From: Nocardia asteroides
GTDB taxonomy: Bacteria > Actinomycetota > Actinomycetes > Mycobacteriales > Mycobacteriaceae
NCBI RefSeq assembly: GCF_900637185.1
Contig: NZ_LR134352.1
Coordinates: forward strand, 1,550,001 to 1,614,000
DNA length: 64,000 bases
Reading direction: 5' to 3'
In this document: piece by piece, positions 36,801-50,200 of the stretch
Position numbering within the stretch: the first letter of the stretch is position 1
Layout of the letters: each line of letters begins with the position of its first letter
Translations under genes and position numbers: made by a program
Notes under the pieces: generated by a model
The model's database searches: none
The model's input: the letters and a program-made list of their open reading frames with translations, nothing else
Told to the model about the DNA's origin: nothing

Positions 36801-38172
36801 CATCGGCACCCCGATCGCGGGTCGCGGGGAGCCGGAACTCGACGACCTGGTCGGCATGTTCGTCAACACGCTCACGCTGCGCACCGAGGTGTCGCCGCAG
36901 CGTGGCTTCGACGAACTGGTCGCGCTGGCCCGCGAGGTCGACCTGGCCGCCTTCGCGCACGCCGACCTGCCGTTCGAGCGGATCGTGGAGGAGGTGGCCC
37001 CCACCGGCACCGTCTCGCACAATCCGCTGTTCCAGGTGGTGCTGTCGTTCCACAACACCGAGACGCCGGTGTTGCGGCTGCCCGGGCTCACCGTCGAGGC
37101 GATGGACCTGGCCGCCCGGCCGGCCAAGTTCGACCTCCAGGTGAACGTGGAGCCGCGGCTCACCGCCACCGGCGAGCCCGACGAGCTCGGGCTGGTGTTC
37201 ACCTACGCCACGGATCTGTTCGACGAGTCCACCGTGGCGGCGTTCGCGCGTGGTCTCACCGAGATCGTCGCCGCCGTCGCCGCCGACCCCGGGGTCCGCA
37301 TCGGTGACATCGACCTGCGCGACGCCAGGGAACGCGAACGCGAACTGACCGCCGCCGCCTACGCCCCGGCCCCGTCGGCCAACGGCGCCGCGCTGGCCCA
37401 GGAGCTGGCGGCCGCGGTGGAGGAGGACCCGGAGGCGCCCGCCATCGAGCTGACGCACGCCGAGCTGTCCTACCGCGAGCTCGACGCTCGCTCCTCCCAG
37501 CTGGCCCGCTCGCTGATCGCGCGCGGCGCGGGCCCCGGCACCGGCGTCGCGGTGCGGCTGGAACGCGGACAGCACGCGGCGATCGCCACCTGGGCGGTGC
37601 TCAAGGCGGGCGCCGCGGTGGTCCCGCTGATGACGATGGACGCCGCGCTGCCCGGCCGGCTCGAGGTGAAACTGGGCCTGGCCCTCGACATCCTCGACCC
37701 GCCGGACGGCCTGGACTGGTACGACCTCGCCGACCCGGCCCTGATCGCGGAGCTGGCCGCGGAATCGCCGCGCCCGATCGGGTACGCGCATCGCACCCGT
37801 GCCCTGCGCGGCGACGACGTGGCCTTCATCGGCGGTGGCCGCACGCTCAGCTACGACGAGCTGGCCGGTGCCGCCGAGCGGGTGGCCCAGCGGACCGGAC
37901 TCAACTTCGAGTCGCGGACCAGGGCGGCGGGCAGGCCGGATTCGGTGGCGGGTGTGCTGGAGATCGTCGCGACCGGAATTGCCGGTGCGACGCTGGTGAT
38001 GGCGCCGGACGACGGCGGGGAGGACGAGGTGAGCCACGTGTTCACCGAGTCCGCGGTGGCGGTGGGGGCGCCGGGGGACGGAACCGGTGCGACGATCGTG
38101 GCGCTGAGTGAGATGATCGGCAACACCGGACAGCCGCAGCAGCGGCGACCGGTGGTCGGGATGGATGGATAG
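30844..38172 (+). CDS. NRPS3: line II starter synthetase, A-T-C-A-T-C-pseudoA
   Basis: 2,442 residues, same architecture as NRPS1. Arg-rich leader ([13 protein letters not shown]), A1 (TSGSTG about 182, code DVLLIAGIL), T1 (LGGDSLL about 562), C1 (HHIAADG about 763), A2 (from about 1100), T2 (about 1652, preceded by Arg instead of Leu: DRGGNSLL), C2 (LSPAQQRMW about 1713; QHIIADG about 1845, first His replaced by Gln, catalytic second His kept) and a pseudo-A domain (2183-2442). A2 reads DFWSVGMVH, close to the threonine code DFWNVGMVH, so Thr is predicted at position 2. GTG 30844 is chosen because the protein then begins like NRPS1 and the leader GAGAGGTG has the same spacing; GTG 30832 lies too close to that site. 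Confidence 0.92.
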   Translation: METPRRTGRAGRRRTTGAPLLGQLLTAAVESAAGSIAVRYNPTGMPGAERELTYSELDVESSRLARELIDRGIGAGDVVAIAIARSIESVLAVWAVAKAGAAYVPVDPAYPRDRIAHIVTDSGAVLGLTTAAHRATLGTGLYWVELDDPVVAGRIAVRPGHAVSYADRVRQIDERHPAYVIYTSGSTGKPKGVVVTHAGLGALVAAEREHFGVDPDSRVLHVCSPNFDVSVLELLLAFTSGATLVISPPRIFGGFELSDLLRRERITHMLITPGALESVDPAGLPDLRAVIVAGDRFGPELVGRWAGNGRAFYNGYGPTEATILATSTAPLHPRAPITIGSAVPGTGLYVLDARLRPVPAGVVGELYLSGPALAQGYLGRPGLTAERFVASPFGTGRLYRTGDLVRRVEHDGTLEYLGRTDFQVKVRGFRIELGEIDNALTAHPDLDYAVTIGKTMPSGATALVSYVLPRVGRTVDTGALAEFLSTSLPAYMIPAVIMVLDALPLTSVGKLDRAALPTPVFTARGFRAPATPAEQVVADVFAALLLRDGSGRVGADDDFFELGGDSLLAAQAVARIGAALDVRVPVQAVFEAPTVAALANKAEQHRVSGRAPALVLQQRPALIPLSYAQQRMWFLNRFDPASAVDNIPVAVRLSGRLDLPALHAAVADLVTRHEVLRTVYPALDGEGHQVVLAPGDPAAAPDFAVVDVADDELSAAIAHAALTGFDVTAAPPVRVRVFALVEPGSIRDPENEPTEHVLVCVVHHIAADGFSFAPLTRDLLAAYAERRGGGAPHWPPLPVQYADYTLWQRALLGSEDDPTSLLAEQVGFWRRTLAGLPEQLDLPTDRPRPAVASRAGGTLSIQVPASVHAGLAGLARNHNATLFMVVHTALAVLLARLSGTRDIAIGTPVAGRGEQALDELIGMFVNTLVLRTQVDPAVSFTELLAEVRAGDLAAFGHADVPFERLVELLEPVRSTARHPLFQVMLTFQNLARTDLALPGLSVSGADFDVPLAKFDLQVELAERIGADGAPQGMTASFVYATDLFEHATVADFADRWTRVLAAVVAEPAAPVGDIDVLAPGERELVLREGESAGIAVPEVTLADLICAQATQRPDAIAVRAGDRTLTFGDLLGRASALARALIAQGAGPETLVAVAVPRTEELPVALFAVLLSGAGYLPIDSGYPVQRLEYVLADAKPAVLLTTSDERQYVPAELPVVLVDAELGYPAGPLRPGERRAPVRPDHLAYVIYTSGSTGLPKGVGVSHRNVLELFANTQLLFEFDPDDVWTAFHSFAFDFSIWELWCALAGGASVVVVDHITSRSPIQFRELLARERVTVLSQTPTAFAQLDEADRAAQAAGAAPLPLRYIVFGGEALDPRKLARWYGRYGTGSGAPQLVNMYGITETTVHVSHLTMDSGAAELPSSLIGRALPGLSVAVLDDRLRPVPFGVAGELYIAGGQVSRGYLGKPGLTATRFVADPYGPPGARRYRSGDLGRWIGFRGTPALEYGGRGDQQVQLRGFRIEPGEIEAALLGVPGVGQAAVVVRADELAGDRLIAYVVPADNAALDPAAVRDAVAEFLTGYMVPDAVVVLASLPLTANGKLDRAALPAPEFTATTTFRAPTTPIELSVAEVFATLLGVPEIGLDDDFFDRGGNSLLATRAIARIDQALGADLVVRDLFEAPTVATLAARVRPGAVTAPRPPLIPAQERGVVPLSPAQQRMWLLNRIDPDSPAYNIPLVLRLRGALDTSALRYAVADVLERHEALRTRFPADGPGAVPYQEILPVSAVLPTGLPVEECEDPRDRVMWLLAGGFDVTERVPLRAGLFTVPDDDPLAEEEHVLAVVVQHIIADGASLAPLARDLVIAYRARVEGRSPSWAPLPVQYADYALWQREVLGDEHDESSTAARQLDFWRHTLAGQAGTVELPHDHPRPPHASLRGADVITTWPADVHARLAELARAHNASLFMVVHAALAVLLARVSGSTDIAIGTPIAGRGEPELDDLVGMFVNTLTLRTEVSPQRGFDELVALAREVDLAAFAHADLPFERIVEEVAPTGTVSHNPLFQVVLSFHNTETPVLRLPGLTVEAMDLAARPAKFDLQVNVEPRLTATGEPDELGLVFTYATDLFDESTVAAFARGLTEIVAAVAADPGVRIGDIDLRDARERERELTAAAYAPAPSANGAALAQELAAAVEEDPEAPAIELTHAELSYRELDARSSQLARSLIARGAGPGTGVAVRLERGQHAAIATWAVLKAGAAVVPLMTMDAALPGRLEVKLGLALDILDPPDGLDWYDLADPALIAELAAESPRPIGYAHRTRALRGDDVAFIGGGRTLSYDELAGAAERVAQRTGLNFESRTRAAGRPDSVAGVLEIVATGIAGATLVMAPDDGGEDEVSHVFTESAVAVGAPGDGTGATIVALSEMIGNTGQPQQRRPVVGMDG
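37390..38172 (+). other. vestigial adenylation (pseudo-A) domain at the NRPS3 C-terminus
   Basis: The final 260 residues of NRPS3 are homologous to the NRPS1 tail (both have a YDELA segment followed by NFESRT or TFESRT). The start resembles A1-A2 ([35 protein letters not shown]). The P-loop is replaced by [10 protein letters not shown] and everything from A5 onward is absent. Confidence 0.85.
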
Positions 38173-38231
38173 GTGCAGGTGCGCATGACCGGGCAACGGC
38201 TAGTCGACTCCGTCGATCGGAGGGAGCGGGC

Positions 38232-41200
38232 GTGACCCGGGCGAGCAGGGTTTCCGGTGCCCGTGCCAGGCAGCGCGGGAAGTCGCTGCCGCAGCTGCTG
38301 TCCGTCGCCGTCGAGTCGAACCCGGGCGGTCTCGCGCTGTCCTGGGACGACGGGGTGTCGGCGCCGGTGCGCTGGACCTACGCCGAGCTCGACGAACGCG
38401 CCAACCGGCTGGCCCGGCTGCTGATCGCGCGCGGGGTGGGCCCCGAGGACGTGGTCGCGGTCGGCATCCCGCGTTCGCCGGAGTCGGTGCTGGCGATGTG
38501 GGCGGTCACCAAGACCGGCGCCGCGTTCCTGCCGGTCGACCCCAACTACCCGCCCGCCCGGGTGACGCACATGCTGGCCGACTCCGACGCGGTGCTCGGT
38601 GTCTCCGTCACCGCGGCCGTGGATCGCCTGCCCGGCACCGTCGGCTGGCTGTGCCTGGACGACGACGCGGTCCGCCGCGCCGCCGACGAGCAGCCCGGCG
38701 ACCCGGTGACCTTCGCCGACCGGGTGCGCCCGCTGCGGCTGACCCACCCGGCCTATGTCGTCTACACCTCTGGTTCCACCGGTCTGCCCAAGGGCGTCGT
38801 CCTCACGCACGCCGGGCTGGCCGGGTACTGCGCCGAGCAGCGCGCGCACTACGGCGTCGAGCCCTCGGCCCGCACCGCGCACTTCGCCTCGCCCTCCTTC
38901 GACGGCGCGGTGCTGGAACTGCTGATGGCGGTCGGCGCGGCCGCGACCATGGTGATCGTGCCCGCGGGCATTCTCGGCGGCACCGAACTGGCCGAGGTGC
39001 TGCGTCGCGAGGCGGTCACCCACCTCTTCATCACCACCGCCGCGCTGGCCTCGCTGGACCCGGCGGGCCTGGACGAGCTGGCCGTGGTCACCACCGGCGG
39101 CGAGGCCTGCCCGCCGGATCTGATCCAGCGCTGGGCCGGCCCGCTCCCGTCGGGGGCGCCGCGCCGGTTCCACGACTGCTACGGGCCGACCGAGACCACC
39201 ATCGTCACCAATATCAGCGCGCCGCTGATGCCCGGCGACACCATGAACTTCGGCGCGCCGCTGCGCGGGGTCACCGAGTACGTGCTCGACGAACGGCTGG
39301 TCCGGGTGCCCGACGGCATGATCGGCGAGCTGTACATCGCCGGCGCCGGTCTGGCCCGCGGCTACTACCGGCAGCCCGCGCTGACCGCGGCCCGGTTCGT
39401 CACCGACCCCTTCGACCCGGCCGGTGGGCGCATGTACCGCACCGGCGACCTGGTGCGCAGGCGCGTGGACGGGGCGATCGAGTTCGTCGGCCGCAACGAC
39501 TTCCAGGTGAAGGTGCGCGGCTTCCGGATCGAGCTGGGCGAGATCGACACCGTGCTCACCGGGCACCCGGCGGTCGACTTCGCCGTCACCGTCGGGCACG
39601 AACTCGACAACGGCACCACCATTCTCGCCGCCTACGTGCACGCGGCCCCCGGCGCGACGATCGACACCGAGCAGCTGTTCGCGCACGCGAAGGCGGGCCT
39701 GCCCGCGCACATGGTGCCCACCGCGCTCACCGTGCTCGACACCATCCCGCTGACCCCGGTCGGCAAGCTCGACCGCGCCGCCCTGCCCGCACCGGTGTTG
39801 CGCGCCAAGGAGTTCCGCGCGCCGTCGGGCGCGATCGAGGAACTGGTCGCGCGCGTCTTCACCGAACTGCTCAGCCCCGAGCGCCGAATCGGCGCCGACG
39901 ACGACTTCTTCGCCCTCGGCGGCAACTCGCTGCTGGCCACCCAGGCCGCGGCGCGCCTCGGCGCCGAACTGTCCACGCGCGTGCCCGCGGGCCACGTCTT
40001 CGAAAGCCCCACCGTCGCGGGCCTGGCCGCGCTGCTCGCGCCGCTGGCCGGCACCGGCGGTCAGACCGCGCCGACGCCACGGGAACGTCCCGACCTGATC
40101 CCGCTCTCGCCCGCCCAGCAGCGGATGTGGTTCCTCAACCAGTTCGATCCCGGCTCCACCGCCGAGACCATCCCGTTCGCGCTGCGGCTGGCCGGACCGT
40201 TCGACCCGCGCGCACTGCACGCCGCGCTCACCGACCTCGTACAGCGGCACGAATCGCTGCGCACCTACTATCCGGCGGTCGACGGTGTCGGCCACCAGGT
40301 GGTGCTGCCCATCGCCGACGCCGTGCCCGATGTCCTCATCGACACCCTCGACGAGGACGAATTGCCGCTGTGGCTGGGCGAATTCGCCGCCACCGGCTTC
40401 GACGTCGCCACCGGCGTGCCGCTGCGGGTCGCGCTGGCCGAGCTGGGTCCGCGCGATCACGTGCTCGCCGTGGCCCTGCACCACATCACCGCCGACGGCG
40501 CCTCGGTCGCCCCGCTGCTGCGCGATCTGCTCGGGGCCTACCTGGCCCGGCGCAACCGGTCGCGGCCCAGCTGGCAGCCGCTGCCGGTGCAGTACGCCGA
40601 CTACACGCTGTGGCACCGGGAGGTGCTCGGCGCCGAGGACGATCCCGCGTCGGTCGCCGCCGCCCAGATCACGTTCTGGCGCGACACCCTGGCCGGGCTG
40701 CCGGACCGGCTCGACCTGCCCACCGACCGGCCCCGGCCGCCCGTGTTCACCGGCCGCGGTGCCGAATTCGGCTTCCAGATCCCGGCCGAGACGCACGGTG
40801 CGGTCGCCGCGCTGGCCCAGCGCCTGGGCGCCTCGGAGTTCATGGTCACCCACGCCGCGTTCGCGGTGCTGCTGAGCAAGCTCTCCCACACCGACGACAT
40901 CGCCGTCGGCACGCCGGTGGCGGGTCGCGGCGCGCGCGAACTCGACGACCTGATCGGCATGTTCGTCAACACGCTGGTGCTGCGCTCGCGCATCGATCAG
41001 CGGGCGAGTTTCGCCGAACTCCTGCGCGAGACCAAGCGCGCCGACCTGGCCGCCTTCGCCCATGCCGACCTGCCGTTCGAGCGCCTGGTGGAACTGCTCG
41101 ACCCGGTCCGCTCCCAGGCCCACCACCCGCTGTTCCAGGCGGCCCTGTTCTTCCAGAACCTGGACCTGCCGAACCTTCGGCTACCCGGCCTGGACGCGGC

Positions 41201-44200
41201 GCCGGTCGAATTCGACGGTGTCGTAGCCAGATTCGACCTCCAGCTGACGATCGTCCCCGGCACCGATCCGGCCGAACCGATGGCCGCTTCGTTCAACTAC
41301 GCCACCGACCTGTTCGACGCCGCCACCATCGAGACGATGGCCGCGCGCTTCACCCACCTGCTCGCCACGGTCACCGCCGACGCCGATCGCCCGATCGCCG
41401 AGGTCGAGCTGACCACCGCGGCCGAGCGGGAACTGACGCTGGTCGCCTGGAACGGGACCACGCACCCGGTCGCCCCGGAACTCATGTTGGACGCGTATCG
41501 CCGTGCGGTCCAAGCGCATCCGGACGCCACCGCGCTGATCTACGAGGGCGCCGAACTCACCTACCGGCAGTTCGACGAACGTGTCAACGCGCTGGCCCGG
41601 CTGCTGATCCAGGCCGGCGCGGGCCCGGAACGGCTGGTGGGCCTGGCCATCCGGCGCTCACCCGAGCTGGTCGTGGCCATGTACGCGGTCCTCACCGCGG
41701 GCGCCGCCTACGTGCCGCTGGACCCGGACCACCCCGCCGAGCGCATCGCCTACATCCTCGACACCGCCCGGCCCGCCGCGGTCCTCAGCGCCGAGACGAT
41801 CCCCGTCCCGGAAGGCACCGCGCTGCTGCGGCTCGACGAGCTCGATACCAGGGGTGTCCCGGTCGACATGGTGCGCGCGAACGAGCTACGCGCCCCGCTG
41901 CGGCCCGAGCACCCGGCCTACGTCATCTTCACCTCCGGTTCCACCGGCAAGCCCAAGGGCGTGGCGATCACGCACGCGGCCATCCACAACCAGCTGGTGT
42001 GGATGCTCGCGAAATACCCGCTGGCCCTGGGTGATGTGTACCTGCAGAAGACCGCGACCACCTTCGACGTGTCGCTGTGGGGTTACTTCATGCCGCTGCG
42101 GGTCGGCGCCACGCTGGTGCTGGCCACCCCGGACGGGCACCGCGACCCGGCCTACCTGATCGATCTGATCGCCCGGCACCGCGTCACCGTCACCGATTTC
42201 GTGCCCTCGATGCTCACCGTGTTCGCCGCGCAGGCGGCGCCCGGCTCGCTCGGGTCGTTGCGCGAGGTGTTCGTGATCGGCGAGGCGCTGCCGCCGGAGA
42301 CCGTCGACGCCATGGCGGCGATCGGCTCGGCCCGCCTGCACAACCTCTACGGCCCCACCGAGGCCGCCGTCTCGGTGACCTACTGGCCCGCCAGGGCAGG
42401 CGAGCGAACCGTGCCGATCGGCCTGCCGCAGTGGAACACTCGCGTCTACGTGCTGGACGAGCGGTTGCGACCGGTGCCGCCGGGCGTCGCGGGTGAGCTC
42501 TATCTGGCGGGCGCGCAGCTGGCGCGCGGGTATGTCGCCCGGCCCGGCCTGACCGCCGACCGGTTCGTCGCCGACCCGTTCGACCCGGGCTGCCGCATGT
42601 ACCGCACCGGCGACCTGGTGGTGTGGCGCCTGCCCACCCCGTCGGCGCCGCACCGGCTGGACTACCTGGGGCGCATCGACTTCCAGGTGAAGTTCCGTGG
42701 TCAGCGCATCGAGCTCGGCGAGATCGAGACCGCGCTGCTCGCCCACGAAACGGTCAGCCAGGCGGTGGCGCTGGTGGTGCCGACCGAACTCGGCGACCAG
42801 CTCGTTGCCTACGTGGTCCCCGCTCCCGGCCAGGCCGCCGACCCGGACCGGCTGCGCGCGTTCGCCTCGAAGACGTTGCCCGCGTACATGATTCCGGCGG
42901 CCGTCACGGTGCTCGACGCGCTGCCGCTCAACGCCAGCGGCAAGCTCGACCGTAAAGCGCTGCCCGCACCGCGCTTCACCGCCCGCGCCTTCCGCGCGCC
43001 GGGCACCGAGCAGGAACGCCTGGTCGCCGACCTGTTCGGCGAGGTGCTGGGCCGCACCGACATCGGCGCCGACGACGACTTCTTCGCCCTCGGCGGCAAC
43101 TCGCTGATCGCCACCCGGCTGGTGGCCCGCCTCGGCGCGGCCACCGGCGGCCGCGTCGCCGTGCGCACCCTGTTCGAAACCCCGACCGTGGCCGGGCTGG
43201 CCGCCGTGCTCGACCCGGGCGCCGCCACCGCCTCGACCAGCGGTCTCGGGGCCGTCGAGCGGCCCGCGGTGCTCCCACTCTCGCCCGCTCAGCGGCGCAT
43301 GTGGTTCCTCAACCGGTTCGACCAGGACGCGGGCGAGGTGGCCGGTGACGGCGCCGCCGCCTACAACCTGCCGTTCGCGCTGCGCCTGACCGGCACCCTG
43401 GACGTGACCGCGCTCGGCGCCGCCCTGCGCGACGTCTTGGCCCGGCACGAGGTCCTGCGCACCATCTATCCCGACACCGGTGACGGCCCGATCCAGCAGG
43501 TGCTGCCGGTCGAGCGGGTCGACCTGGACGTCGCGGTGCGCCGGACCGCGGCGGCCGAGGTGATCGAGGAGGTCACCGCGCTCGCCGCGACCGCCTTCGA
43601 CGTGACCACCGAGGTCCCGCTGCGGGTCCGGCTGCTCGACATCACCGCCGACGCCCCCGACGCGCCCGCCGAATACGTGCTCGCCGTGGTGGTGCACCAC
43701 ATCGCCGCCGACGCGTCCTCGATGGCGCCGCTGGTGCGCGACGTGACCACCGCCTACCTGGCCCGCACCGCGGGCCACGCGCCCGGCTGGCCCGCGCTGC
43801 CGGTGCAGTACGCCGACTACGCGCTGTGGCAGCTGGACCGGCTCGGCGCCGAGGACGACGCCGATTCCGCCGCCGCCAAACAGATCTCGTTCTGGCGCGA
43901 CGAACTCACCGGCCTGCCCGACCTGCTGGAACTGCCCGCCGACCGGCCGCGCCCCGCGGTCGCCTCGCTGGCGGGCAGCCGGGTGCCGGTGCGGATCGAC
44001 GCCGACCTCCACGCCGGCCTGGCCCGGATCGCGCGCGAGCACGGCGCCACCGTGTTCATGGTGCTGCACACCGCCTTCGCGGTACTGCTGGCCCGGCTGT
44101 CCGGCGGCACCGACATCGCCGTCGGCACCCCGGTCGCGGGCCGTGGCGAACGCGAACTCGACGACCTGATCGGCATGTTCGTCAACACGGTCGTGCTGCG

Positions 44201-47200
44201 CACCCGTTACGACGGCGGGGCCGCCTTCACCGACCTGCTGATCGCGCAGCGCGCGAGCGACCTCGCCGCCTTCGCCGCCGCCGACGTGCCGTTCGAACGA
44301 CTCGTCGAGGTGCTCGACCCGCCGCGGTCGACCGCCCGGCATCCGCTGTTCCAGGTGGGCCTGTCGTTCCAGAACGTGGACCGGGCCGCGCTGGAGCTGC
44401 CGGGCCTGCGGATCGCGCCGGTCTCGGCGGAACTCGCCGTGTCCCAGTTCGATCTGCATCTGATCGTCGGTGACGGCTACGCCGCCGACGGCACGCCCAC
44501 CGGCATCGAGGGCTTCTTCACCTACGCCACCGACCTGTTCGACGCGGCCACCGTGCACGCCTTCGCCGACCGGCTGACGCTGCTGCTCGACGCCGTGGTG
44601 CGCGAACCCGCGGTGCGGGTCGGCGACGTGGACCTGCGGACCGAGACCGAACGCGCCGCCGAGATCACCTCCGGCGCCGCCGATCTCGCTGTGCCCGGCG
44701 GCACCCTCGCCGATCTGCCCACCCAGGCCAGGCCCGAGGCCGTCGCACTGGTGGCCGATCTGCCCGAGGGCAGGCTGGAGCTGACCTACGCCGAGTTCGA
44801 AGCCCGCGTCAATCGCCTGGCCCGGCATCTGATCTCGCTCGGCGTCGGTCCCGAGACGCTGGTCGCGCTGGCGCTGCCGCGCTCGATCGATCTCGTCGTC
44901 GCCATGTACGCGGTGGCCCGTTCCGGTGGCGCGTATGTGCCGATCGATCCGGACCAGCCGGCCGACCGCACCGACTACATCCTGGGCACCGCGGCCCCGA
45001 TCTGTGTGCTCAGCAAGGGTTTCCGGACCGATGCCGCACCGGTCGTGCGGGTCGATCATCCGGTGATCGCCGCGGCCGACCCGTCGCCGGTCACCGACGC
45101 CGACCGCAGGGCGCCGCTGCGCCCGGAGAACACGGCCTACGTCATCTTCACCTCCGGTTCCACCGGCAGGCCCAAGGGCGTCGCCGTGCCGCACGCCGCC
45201 GTGGTCAACCAGTTGCAGTGGCTGCGTGGCGAATTCGGCACCGGCCCGACCGACGCGTTCCTGCTCAAGACCCCCGCCACCTTCGATCTGTCGGTGTGGG
45301 AGTTCTGGTCGGCCGCGGTGAGCGGCGGCAAGCTGGTGATCGCCGCGCCCGACGGGCATCGCGACCCCGCCTACCTGGACGCGCTCATCGCCGACGCGGG
45401 CGTCACCACCCTCACCGCGGTGCCGTCCCTGCTCGACGCGCTGGCCGGCTACTGGGCCGCCGCGCCGGACTCGCCGCTGGCGCGCATCCTCGCCATCGGC
45501 GAGGCGCTGCCCGCCGCGCTCGCGCAGCGCCTGCTGACCGCGTTGCCGCACACCAGGATCGACAACCTGTACGGGCCGACCGAGGCCGCGGTGTCGATCA
45601 CCGATCACCGCGTGACCGCCGCCGACGTGCTGACCGTTCCCATCGGCACCCCCGAATGGAACAGCCGGGTCTACGTGCTCGACGAGCGCCTGCGGCCCGT
45701 CCCGCCGGGGGTCAGGGGCGAGCTGTATCTGGCGGGCGTGCAGCTGGCCCGTGGCTACCTGCGCAAAGCGGCCCTCAGCGCCGAACGGTTCGTCGCCGAC
45801 CCGTTCGAGCCGGGCGCCCGCATGTACCGCACCGGTGACCTCGTCGCCCGTGACGGCAGCGGCGCGCTGAACTACCTGGGCCGCAGCGACTTCCAGGTGA
45901 AGGTGCGTGGGTTCCGGGTGGAGCCCGGTGAGATCGAGGCCGTGCTGCTCGGCCTGCCCGGGATCACCCAGGCCGCGGTGCTCGCCCGCACCGACGCGCA
46001 CTTCGGCGATCGGCTGGTGGCCTACGTGGCCGGTGCCGAACCGGATGTGGCGCAGGTGAAGTCGGCGCTGCGGGCGAAGCTGCCCGCCTACCTGGTGCCG
46101 GAAGCCTTCGTCGTGCTCGACACCCTGCCGCGCACCGTCAACGGCAAGCTGGACCGGGCCGCGCTGCCCGCGCCCGTCTTCGAGGCCGCGGCCTTCCGCG
46201 CACCCGCGACGCCGACCGAACAGCTCGTCGCCGGCGTCTACGCCGACATCCTCGGCGTGGACACCGTCGGCGCCGACGACGACTTCTTCGCCCTCGGCGG
46301 CAACTCCTTGCTGGCCACCAGGGCGGCGGCCCGGATCGGCGCCGCCCTGGACCGCGCGGTCGGCGTCCGCCAGCTGTTCGAGGCGCCGACGGTGGCCGAC
46401 CTGGCGCTCCGAGTGCACCGCTCCGCCGAGCTGGCCGCGGTGCCGCTGGTCGCCGGACCGCGCCCGGACCGGCTGCCGCTGTCGCTGGCCCAGCAGCGGA
46501 TGTGGCTGCTCAACCGGCTCGACCCCGACGCCACCGTCTACAACATCCCGGCCGCCATCCGGCTCACTGGTGTACTCGATGTCGCCGCGCTGCGCGTCGC
46601 GGTCGGCGACCTGTTCGCCCGGCACGAGATCCTGCGCACCCGCTACCCGGTGATGGACGATGCCCCGGACACGCCGGTGCAAGAGGTGCTCGCGCCCGAC
46701 ACGGTGCGGGTCGACCTGAACCCGGTGCCGGTCACCGCCGACGGCCTCGTCGAGGAGGTGCGCCGCACCGTGGCCACCGGGTTCGACGTCACCGCCGCGG
46801 CGCCGGTGCGGTTGCGGCTGCTGCGCCTGGACGCCGAGGATCACGTGCTGGTGTTCGTCGCCCATCACATCGCCGCCGACGGCTTCTCCATGGGCCCGCT
46901 CACCCGCGACCTGGTGCTGGCCTACACCGCCCGCACCGAGGGCGCCGCGCCGACCTGGGCGCCGCTGCCGGTGCAGTACGCGGATTACGCGGTGTGGCAA
47001 CGCGACTCGCTCGGCGACGAAGCCGACCCCGCCTCCACCGCCGCCACTCAGCTCGCCTACTGGACCACCGAACTGGCCGGGCTGCCCGAGGAGATCGCGC
47101 TGCCCGCCGATCGCCCGCGCCCGCCGGTGCAGTCCTTCGCCGGGGCGCAGCGCACGGTCGAGATCGACGCGCCGCTGCACGCCGCGCTGGCCGGACTGGC

Positions 47201-50200
47201 CCGCGCGCAGGGCGTCACCGTGTTCATGGTGGTGCAGGCCGCGCTCGCGGTGCTGCTCGCCCGCACCAGCGGTACCGACGACGTCGCGATCGGCACCCCG
47301 ATCGCGGGTCGTGGCGCGCGGGAACTCGACGATCTGGTCGGCATGTTCGTCAACACGCTGGTGCTGCGCAGCCGGATCACCCCGGCCGAGCCGTTCACGG
47401 CCCTGCTGCGCCAGACCCGCGACACCGATCTGCGCGCCTTCGCCCACGCCGACGTGCCGTTCGAGCGCGTCGTCGACGCGGTGCAGCCGGCCAGGTCGGC
47501 GGGCAGGCATCCGCTGTTCCAGGTGGCGCTGTCGTTCGAGAACCTGGCCCCGGTCGCGATCGAGCTGCCCGGTATCACGGTGGGCGCGCTGGACGCGCGC
47601 ACCGCCGAGGCCAAGTTCGACCTGCTGCTCACCGTGCGCGAACAGCCCGCCCAGGGCGGCATGCACGCCGAATTCACCTATGCCACAGACCTGTTCGACG
47701 ACGCGACAATCCAGGACTTCGGCGCGCGGTTCGTCCGGCTGCTCGGGGAACTGGTCGCCGATCCGGAGATCGCGGTCGGTGACGTCGCCCTGCTCGACGC
47801 GGCCGAATTCACCACGCAGACCACCTTCGCGGGCCCGCCCGCCGAGCCGGAACGCACGCTCTCGCAGCTGATGGACGCCGCGGTGCTGGCCAATCCGTCC
47901 GGCATCGCGGTGCGCGGCGACGGGCGCGGCTTCACCTACGCCGACCTCGACGCGGCGGCCAACCAGCTCGCCCGCGCGCTCATCGCCCGGGGCGCCGGGC
48001 CGGAAGTGGCTGTCGCCGTAGCCATCCGGCGCTCCATCGAATCCGTGCTCGCCGTCTGGGCGATCGCGCGGACCGGCGCGATGATCGTGCCGATCGACCC
48101 CGGGTACCCCGCCGAGCGGATCAGCCACATGGCCGCCGACTCGGGCGCGGTCTTCGGCGTCACCCTGTCCGCCGAGCTCGCCGGGCTGCCCACGCTGTCC
48201 GGTGACGCGAGCTGGGTCGCCCTCGACGACCGTGAGTTCACCGCCGAGGTGGCCGCGGCGGCGTCGGTCGGGCTGCGCGAGATCGAGTTGCGCGCCCAGC
48301 CGCGCACCGGCAACGGCGCGTACATGATCTACACCTCCGGCTCCACCGGGCTGCCCAAGGGCGTCGTCGTGACACACGCGGGCCTGGCCAACTTCTGCGC
48401 CGAGCAGAAGCAGCGCTACCGGCTCGGACCCGCCTCGCGCGCACTGGCTTTCGCCTCGCCCTCGTTCGACGCGTCGATGCTGGAGCTGCTGCTCGCCCTC
48501 GGCGGCGCGGGCACGCTGGTGGTGGCTCCGGCCGGGTCCGTCGGCGGCGCCGAACTGGCCGAGCTGATCCGCGCCGAAGGCGTGACCCACACCTTCCTCA
48601 CCCCGACGGTGCTGGCCACCATCGACCCCGACGCCGTGCCCGGCCTGCGGCACCTGGTGGTCGGCGGCGAACACGTCCCCGACGACCTCGCCGCGCGCTG
48701 GAACACGCTGCCGGAACGCGAGTTCCACAACGGCTACGGACCCACCGAGACCACCATCATGGCCGCCATCAGCGACCCGCTGGCGCCGGGCGAGCCGGTG
48801 CACATGGGCGGCCCGATCCGCGGCACCACCGCGCTGGTCCTCGACGAGCGGCTGCGCCCGGTGCCCGACGGCGTCACCGGCGAGCTGTACCTGGGCGGTA
48901 TCCAGCTGGCCCGCGGCTATCACCGCCGCACCGCGCTCACCGCCGCCCGCTTCGTCGCCGACCCGTACGGCCCCGCGGGCACCCGGCTCTACCGCACCGG
49001 CGACCTCGTGCGCAGGCGCGGCGATGTGCTGGAGTTCGTGGGCCGCAACGATTTCCAGGTGAAGATCCGCGGCCTGCGGATCGAGCTCGGCGAGATCGAC
49101 GCGGTGCTCACCGCCGCGCCCGGCGTCGCCTGGGTGACCACCCTCGGCCGCACCACCGGCACCGGGGCCACCATGCTGGTCTCCTATGTCCTGGCGGAAC
49201 CGGGGGAGCGGCTGGACCCGGCCGAGCTCACCGCGCTGGCCGCGCAGGTGCTGCCCGACTACATGGTGCCCGCGGCCGTCGTCGTCCTCGACGAGCTGCC
49301 GCTGACCCCGGTCGGCAAGCTCGACCGCGCCGCGCTGCCGGACCCGGCGGCCGAACGGCGCGAGCACCGCCCACCGCGCACCGCCGCCGAACGGGCCGTC
49401 GCCAAGATCGTGGGCGAGGTGCTCGGGCACGAGCGGATCGGCCTCGACGACGATTTCTTCGCCCTCGGCGGCGACAGCATCACCGCCATCCAGGTGGTCT
49501 CCCGGGCCGCGGCCGCCGGCGTGGTGCTGCGCCCGCGCGACCTGTTCGACGCGCGTACCGTCGCCGCCCTGGCCGAACGCGCCGAGGTGAGCATCGACGT
49601 GGGCAAACAGCCCGCCGCGCTGCCGCTCACGGCCACCGCCGCGCAACTGCTCGAGGCCGGTGAGAGCGCGGTCGAACCGCGCGCCGTGCTGCTCGACGTG
49701 CCCGCCGACTGCCCCGACGACGCGGTCGCCGACGTGGTCGCCGCGGTGATGAACCAGCATCCGATGCTGTGGGCGGTCCTCGACCGCACCGGTGCCGAAC
49801 CGGTGCTCGTCATCCCGTCGCAGGAGGAACGCACCGGCGACGCCTTCCGCAGGCTCGACGCCACCGACGGCGAGTCCTCGCTGCCGGTCGCCGACGTCGT
49901 CGCCGCGGCCGCCGCGGCCCTGGACCCGGACGAGGGCCGCAATATCCACTTCGTGCTCACCGGCGACGGAGACACCGGCGCCACGCTGGTCGTCGTCGCC
50001 AACTCGCTGGTGCTCGACGAGTCGTCCTGGCGGTCGGTCGTCGACCAGCTGACCACCGCGTGGAGCCGCGGCCGCCATGCCGCCCCCGTCGCGCCCGACG
50101 CCGGGCTCGGCGACCTGGTGCGCAGGCTCGCCGACTACCCGTCCTCGCCGCGCGCCCGCGCCGAACGCGAGTACTGGCATCGCGCGATCCGTTCCCGCGC

